Shown here: piece by piece, positions 58,165 through 64,000 of the stretch
Layout: each line of letters starts with the position of its first letter
How positions within the stretch are numbered: the first letter of the stretch is position 1
DNA from: Amoebophrya sp. A120
Taxonomy: Eukaryota > Sar > Dinophyceae > Syndiniales > Amoebophryaceae
DNA: 64,000 nt
Direction: 5' to 3'
Assembly: GCA_905178155.1 (NCBI GenBank)
Contig: CAJINV010000003.1
Location: 3,649,378-3,713,377 of the forward strand
Program-made: the position numbers and the translations under genes
Notes under the pieces: model-generated
Told to the model about the DNA's origin: nothing
The model's input: the letters and a program-made list of their open reading frames with translations, nothing else
The model's database searches: none

Positions 58165-59046
58165 AAAGGTTGTACAATGCTCGAGATAGCTGGCGTCTAA
58201 TAATTCATACCCTATATTATCTTTCCTGGAGCAGGCGCGACTCGCGCCCCACTATCCGCCGCAGCGCGGCAGCTTTGGCTAATTTGGTTGCGTAAGAGAG
58301 CAAAGGCATTCACAAGCTCAAGGAAAAAAAACAGCAGTCTCCGTTTTTTCTCTCTTTCCATACGAAATGATTTATCTAAGATAAAGCGTGTGGTCAAATC
58401 ATCAAAACAAAAAATGAAACAGACGTTTGCGTTTGGGTGCGTAGCCACTAAGCCCTGGGTGGAGTTACAACTTGAAACCCAAATTGGCGGTACTGTTTGG
58501 TCTACTCATCGAGTCTAACTGACAGTCGTCGACACGCCTCTCTCAAGTGGTCTGAACAGATTCGACTATTCTCTCTCGGTCTCTGGTGTAAAGTCGTCCT
58601 CTCAACATGCGATTAATCGCACTGACCGATGACATTTCTGGTGTGAAATCATCCCCTCAACATGCGATTGACACCACTGACCGATAACAATTCTGCCTCC
58701 GAACGTCTGGTACGTGGGTTCTGCCAGTATGCGTTCGCTTTCGAACAAACTCTTGATCGCCCAGAGCAGCCGAGATTCGCACAGGCAAGCTCCTGACCAC
58801 ATCCATACGTCAGATGCCCCCATGCGCATACTGTGTCGAACTATTTGATGAGCTGATATTTTTGCACCTGTGCACTGGGCACGAAAGCACGCGTCGTCGA
58901 ATCGGAGTGCGCTTCTCCAGTTTTCTTTCATTTCTTACTCGCAGTCGCTCCTTCTACATCTACTGAATAATCGCTCGCACCATACAAAGTAGTCCTGTGG
59001 TACCGAAACACGAGCCGCACGGGTTTCCATCGTCGACCCACCAGAC
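58165..59046. other. Intergenic region
   Basis: About 880 bp. It contains a two-unit tandem repeat (see 58582-58691). A 109-residue minus frame (58602-58931) overlaps the repeat and has no domain signal, so it is not called as a gene. Confidence 0.45.
58582..58691. repeat. Diverged 55-bp tandem duplication
   Basis: Two adjacent 55-bp units start TCTGGTGTAAAGTCGTCC and TCTGGTGTGAAATCATCC. Both contain CTCAACATGCGATT and ACTGACCGAT. They differ at several positions, so the duplication is not recent. It lies in the 5' flank of the receptor-like gene. Confidence 0.8.
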
Positions 59047-61038
59047 CTACACCTTTTCTTGCGTCCGATTATCGATCAGAGGCTCTTGACTCGTAAGTTC
59101 GGCCGACGACGGCAGATACTCTCCCAGCGCGGACTGAGTCTTTGTGCTGCTCGTTCTTTTCGAGGCTACTTTACTCGCCGGCGTGCTTTTCTTCTTCTTG
59201 GCCAGAGAATACAGCACGAAGCCGGTGCTGGTGAACGCAATGGCGAGGAGAATGTAGTAGCTATTCAAATCCCATGCGGCTTTCGGACTGCCGAAGCCGA
59301 CCCAGATTTGGCGCACCGAGTAGAACGAGGGCGTTTCCCACGCGATGCAGTAGAACATGGTTGTAACCAGGGGCACGGCGACCCCCATCGCGACCGTGCT
59401 CATGGTCGCCGCCCCCGCGTGCTTGACCAAAAACAGCTGGAGCGTGGTGGAGGAAACGTTCACCAAGGCCTGCATTGTCAGCCACAAACCCAGATTCTGT
59501 TCGCTGCAGAACCGCGACGCCTCTCCGCGCCCCACGAAACACTCCGCCCCCTTCGGGATGAGCGGAAACACCTCGCTGACCGGGATGGGGTTCGCGTTCA
59601 AAAACGGCACCGCCGCGAACAACATCAGCGGAATTGTGAAGACGAGTTGGAAAAAGTTGATCCACTGGCTCATGTACCACAAATCTACATTCTGCAGGTG
59701 CCGCAGGTTCGCCTCCTTCATGGTGTAGGACGCGGAGTAGAACAAGGGCTTGAACAGATATATGATGATGAACGTTGCCAGCGAGGACCCCGATAGTTGC
59801 GACGAAGAACCACCGTCGTCCGCGTCCTCCCCCAGATTGTTCAGTCCGCGCCCGAAAACCGACAACGCCGCCCCGCAAATCAGAAGCAACGCGCCGACGT
59901 ACTGGAAGGCCACGAACCGCTCCTTAAGGAAGACGTAGGTAAGCAGCATGATGAAGGGCAAGCCTATCTGGTCCAACAGTGGCTGCACGGTGCCCGGCGT
60001 GCGCTGTCCCAGGGCGTTGGCCAGATTTGCCATCGCGTCCAAGCCCGCGAGCACGGCGAACACCCAGATCGGGATCTGTCGCCGGACCTCCTCCCGCAGC
60101 CGCCATGCCTCCGGAAACAGCTGCGGAAACCAGCGCCGCGGGTAGACGAAAAAGCCAAACACCGTAAAGTAGAACAGGTTGATCATGTTATTTGCGAAGA
60201 GGGAGTAGTCCTGGGCCTTGTCTTCGATGATCTGGAGCGTCTGTCGGTCGGTGGCGTCGAAATCCATACCCGGCGGGACGTCGTCGTTCCGCAAGACGGA
60301 CCCCCACTTGGCGAACGCCTTCTTGGTGAAGAAGGCATCCAGGTATCAAATGTAAAAATGTCTGGGTCTGGAAGAATCCAACTTGTAATGCTGCGTTTGG
60401 ATTCCAAAAAAATCTGTATTGCATGAGTACCAAAGGGAATGTAATTCTTGCTACGCGGAGAGGGCATTTGTCATGCGGAATAGGCATCAAGAAGCTCTCA
60501 AAAAATCTGTGCTGCTAGGGCATGCATCACAGACATCAGGGCTCATCCAAAACGTGCATGACAAGTGTCAGAGTCTTCCAGACCCAGACATTTTTACATT
60601 TGATACCAGGAGTCGGGCAACCACCACCAGAATCACGAGACCAACAAATTGCACGGGTCTCAGGGTAGAAGTAGAGGTGGCCGGGGAGGCGGCGCCCTTT
60701 ATCTTCTTTATCCCGTCCTCGTCTCTACTTGCACTAGAAGCTGGCACCACAAAAGAGCCCCTCGTTGTGGAAACGAGGGTCGAACTCCCCTTAAACTCCG
60801 CATCGTCCTGTTGGGCGATGCCCCCGTCATTGTTCCGACCGGTCGGAGCTAAGGTGCCAACCGCTGGGTAGTACTCCACTTCGCTACCGGGCGTAGCCGC
60901 GGACGGCCTTACAGTCGCTGCAGAAATTCGAGCAGGCCGCAAAGTGCTGCTAGTGCTGCTCCCCGGCTTTTTTCCTCTCGCGGAGCCTTGGTCTCCCGCG
61001 CCCGCGCGGCGCCTCAGTACATCCTCCCGTTGGCTCAT
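59047..61038 (-). CDS. CRT-like transporter (drug/metabolite transporter superfamily), 574 aa
   Basis: Exon 1 is 61038-60606 and exon 2 is 60338-59047; the only intron is an introner element. The join VVVARLL|DAFFTKKAFAKWG is in frame. The first ~120 residues are polar and probably cytosolic or pre-membrane, followed by a first helix (FVGLVILVVVARLL). About nine more hydrophobic helices follow, including MINLFYFTVFGFFVYP, FIMLLTYVFLKERFVAFQYV, LATFIIIYLFKPLFYS and YYILLAIAFTSTGFVLYSLA. The segment LGQRTPGTVQPLLDQIGLPF and the LKERF repeat end match the chloroquine-resistance-transporter-like branch. Those members sit in vacuolar or plastid membranes and move amino acids, peptides or thiols; the substrate here is unknown. 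A Cys-containing loop (AECFVGRGEASRFCSEQ) between helices 7 and 8 is also typical of CRT. Tail Ser/Thr-rich. Confidence 0.83.
60344..60605. mobile_element. Introner element, family A copy 2 (262 bp)
   Basis: Starts TATCAAATGTAAAAATGTCT; about 32 bp of terminus is repeated inverted at the right end essentially perfectly. The duplication is CCAGG (60339-60343, 60606-60610). The interior has diverged from the 50740 copy while the termini stay nearly identical. It forms the only intron of the CRT-like gene. Confidence 0.93.
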
Positions 61039-61742
61039 GAAAAGTTGTGAATGTAAAGAATCAATCTGAAGATAGACAGTACGGAGCTGATATAAAGGCA
61101 AGCTGGAAGACACAACCAAAGATTAATTGGTCCGCAACAAATCTTCCAGGAACAATTACAATTTGCAGCAAATTAGGTAGATATCAAGCATATCAATTTT
61201 CAACACGTCAATACTTCGTAGATTAATACTGTCCATCGTGTATTCACAGATCGCATGAAACGGCACACAAAAAGACCCGAGTCTTTTTTTTTGAAAAGTG
61301 ATCCATCAAAATTATCTGGTACCGAAGCTACAGCTAGATTTACATCACAAACCGATCGGAGATCTCCTGCAGGCATTTGCATTTGTACTAAACAGACCAC
61401 TTGCACTACTACCGAGAATCTGACAATGCTTGACCGACGACATTTTCTTTGATCTTCAGAGCATTACAGCAATTCCGACCCATTTCTTCATTTTCGATTA
61501 AGTAAACCTCCTATGTTCCAGTATCAACATCAAGGAGATAAGCCCTCTGGCGGAGGCAATAGGACCTACCGAGTTGCCGTTTGCAGAGGCGTGGGGTCAC
61601 ATTTAACTTGGATGCTATATTCTCAATGCACTTAGTGAGAAGATTCTCAATCTTTATTCTCAGATCGGAAAGAAAGCGTTAATCGGCGGTTCCATCCACC
61701 GTCGCTAGGGCGTCAGCCGGGCAAGAACTCCGGCACGGAAAT
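61039..61742. other. Intergenic region
   Basis: About 700 bp, AT-rich, with no supported exon, repeat or RNA gene. It is the upstream flank of the CRT-like transporter gene. Confidence 0.4.
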
Positions 61743-62231
61743 TCAGCAGCGACTGGACTGGGATCCACGGGAATCCCGTGGTTGGATCAGCCCCATCCAG
61801 TCTTGGATCATGATGTCACGCCGCACCTCCTCTTTCAGGTGCCGGCCGGCGTTGCCCGCGACCGCAGGCCTTTTACCGCGGAAGCCGAGGTCGCGACTTT
61901 TCCGGTTGCCACCACGCCTCCCCAGAACGGCGGCGTCCGACTGAATCAGGCTTGCCGCTTGTTTCAAACTCGACCTGCGAGCCCGTGTGGTCGCTGGATC
62001 TCCGGGACCCGAAAGCGCCCGCGCTCTTGCTGCAGCCCTTTGTTGAGGCGGGAGACCGTCAGAACTGTCATTATGGTCGTGTGCAGCGCCTACTACTTCC
62101 AAGTGCCTAGGTTCATCTGCATCGGACCGGCGCGGGGTCCAGTGCTGCACACATGTTTTGTTTTTTCTGCTATTTTCAGAAGCCGATCTTGCAGCTGATC
62201 GACCACAAGCATGATTTTGATTTTCAAACAT
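61743..62231 (-). other. Unresolved open frame, possibly a 3' exon of the next gene
   Basis: A 162-codon minus-strand frame rich in Arg, Ala and Ser (RRSSLKQAASLIQSDAAVLG). It overlaps a different frame that offers a phase-compatible exon for the neighbouring gene. No domain. It may be coding or only a GC-rich chance frame. Confidence 0.25.
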
Positions 62232-63830
62232 CGTACATTCTGAGTACTACCACCATCTTCCTGCACATAGATGCACAACGAACTCAACAACAACGTTATC
62301 GGCGAGGACGATGCCATGCTAAGAAGACTGTGCGCAAAACGAAAAACCAGGGCAAATCATATGAGCAAAAGTGAGTATACAACTTGCTGCTTCCGTGCGC
62401 CGTCGCCGCAATCGCGCGCACCGCCGTCCGGCTGGGCTTGGTGGTTGTGGTTTGGCGGTCGAGCTGCTGGTTTGATGACTGGTGCGTCAATTTCGTGCCT
62501 CGCTCGAATAACGTCATCTTCTTGATCGTCTCCCCGGGCCACGCCAAGCAGGTCGACGCTAACGGGCCGTAGTGGCTTCAGCTGGCTGGCACTGTAGCTC
62601 GCGGACCCCGGCCGCCGGCCCCGCCGAGGCCCCTCCAGCAACGCCACCTTCTGGAGCTGCCGTTCCAGATTCCCGTCAACCCTGTTTTTCATCCGCGCGG
62701 CCGCGGCAGCCGAAAGCGATTGCTCCGTCCACGACCGGGCGGAAGAACTGCAAGCGCTGGATGATGTAGTTGCCGCCCCGTGTTGTACTAGTTGAGCTGT
62801 GTGCAGTAGTTCCGGCTGGTGGTTCTTGCCCTTCTCCCCAACCACCGCCTCTTGTGGCGACGCGGTGTTCCGCCCACTCGTCAATCGCGAAGAGGACGAG
62901 CCTTGCTTTTCCAGCGACAGCTTGTCGATTGCCGAGCGCAACTGCGACGAAGTCAGCGACCCACTACTCGCAGAATAGTCGGTCGACGCAGCGGACACCG
63001 CGCTCTTGTTCTGCATCCGCTCCCGCCTGTACCTGTGTTCGTCTCTCGCGTAAAGAGTGCGTTCTGCGGAAGAAAGGAAATTAAACTTTGATGCTGCTAC
63101 CAATGATCACTGAGGATCGGGACAAGTTTCCGCCCATGACTTACTGGTAATTCTAATTTGCTCGCGAAATTTACTACATAATATGCAAGTCACATATCTT
63201 CTACCTTTCCGTGAGATACGCCATCACGCTAGCAGACGGCCCAATGTCGCTTTCCTCAGCACTGGGAAGCCAGGAATACTGGACCCGCGAAAGCTTCGGC
63301 TCAAACAGCGACCTACACAGTATTTTTTCGAAGATCACGACCTCCTGATGGAGCCAGAGTTATGTAAGCACACGGCACAGCAAAAAGAAAGGAAAAACAG
63401 AAAGTCCGCTTCTACGAGCGTCATCAACATCACAATTATCATCATCTTCAGGCTCAGGCAACGCAAGCTCCATAAAATACGGTGGCGGCTTCAAGTGCGA
63501 AGACAATTCGGATGAAGTTCGCTTGATTTTTCGCAGCCCGCTGTCCAGAGCTTGCTCCCAACTTAGCAGGGCGCGCTCTTTTTCCGCCGCATCACTTATG
63601 CCGTGTCCCGAGACCGGCATTTCCGCAGGAGAAGAATCGCTTGTCAGCGCTGTCAAAAATTCTGCTCCTTCTTCTTGACGCGCGTGGGCTCCACGCTGAC
63701 GGCTCGTGACTGATGTCTTCTCTGTCGTATCCACTCTATCGGTGTAGGCTTCTGTGTAGCCGGTTTCCAAGTTCTTCACACTTTCCGCCGAGGGTTGCTG
63801 GCTATGGCAGCCAGGAGAAAACCCGCTCAT
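62093..63830 (-). CDS. Hypothetical low-complexity protein, about three exons
   Basis: Exon 1 (63830-63416) encodes an acidic, Ser/Thr-rich start (MSGFSPGCHSQQPSAESVKN) and ends PEPEDDDNCDVDDA. A GTAGAA donor and CCGCAG acceptor join it in phase 1 to exon 2 (63063-62381), which is Ser/Ala/Arg-rich with helical stretches such as SSQLRSAIDKLSLEKQG and NLERQLQKVALLEGPRRG. A GTATAC donor at 62380 could join in phase 0 to CTGCAAGAT near 62202, giving a short C-terminus ending at 62093. The first join is supported by phase; the last is tentative. No signal peptide, membrane segment or known domain. Confidence 0.4.
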
Positions 63831-64000
63831 TGTTTACCATTTTCCAAGAGCAAACTTTTGCACTGGTTTACTCGATGCGCCGCCCAGGAACTGCTCGGAA
63901 GTAGACTTGGATGAAGCGCAATAAACTTGGAGTTGTTCCCCACCAAATGGAAATCTGTGGCCTCGCTATGGTGTAGTGTCGAATGTTGATGTGGAAGCTC

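Noticed and set aside
1-64000. Spliced-leader relics, tRNA or rRNA genes
   Set aside because: I looked for the dinoflagellate leader end (TTGGCTCAAG) and for tRNA-like or rRNA stretches by eye and found none; a computed search could still find degenerate relics.

Overview
The window looks like a compact nuclear genome of a protist with dinoflagellate affinities, most likely a syndinian parasite such as Amoebophrya. This rests on gene style and intron type, not on a marker gene. The features that point there are: every supportable gene lies on the minus strand for 64 kb; coding DNA is GC-rich with short AT-richer introns; splice donors are unusual (GTA in 19 of 20 inferred introns, GTAC in 9); and there are eight palindromic 'introner' elements with 5-bp target duplications, which cannot be spliced as GT-AG. 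No rRNA, tRNA, CRISPR or prokaryotic operon signal was seen.

Layout, left to right (all genes read right to left). 115-1379: an acyl-CoA (methylcrotonyl-type) carboxyltransferase beta subunit, cut by the window edge. 1479-3497: a biotin carboxylase/biotin-carrier alpha subunit directly upstream of it, so the two halves of one carboxylase may be neighbours. 3961-4824: an unknown helical protein. 5305-6840: Pelota/Dom34. 7489-8994: a zinc-ribbon protein with a HIT-like region. 9393-11405: an EngB-type GTPase with a very large insertion. 12254-14954: a small secreted protein, an unknown protein and a single-pass membrane protein. 16575-18491: a disordered protein. 18616-24531: a five-exon non-canonical poly(A)/uridylyl transferase with a ~1,300-residue low-complexity N-terminus. 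26117-29360: a four-exon coiled-coil protein. 30025-31226: a small multi-pass membrane protein.

The centre is one gene, 32150-52862. Thirteen exons join in a single consistent frame to give a predicted 5,987-residue secreted coiled-coil protein. It has about 16 scattered hydrophobic-Leu-Gln (LLQ/FLQ) motifs and a Cys-rich C-terminus, and it is interrupted by five introner elements. To its right, 53710-58164 encodes a receptor-like protein (EGF-like, beta-propeller glycosidase-like, Cys-rich, Thr-rich, transmembrane, basic tail) with an apparent frameshift in the EGF module. 59047-61038 encodes a CRT-like drug/metabolite transporter, and 62093-63830 a poorly resolved low-complexity gene.

The main discovery candidate is the introner system. 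Eight elements of 252-494 bp in at least five sequence families all begin TAT (one CAT) and end ATA. All have terminal inverted repeats and a perfect 5-bp target duplication, and all sit inside coding sequence. In every case, removing the element plus one copy of the duplication restores the reading frame exactly. The inverted termini could fold into a stem that brings non-consensus splice sites together.
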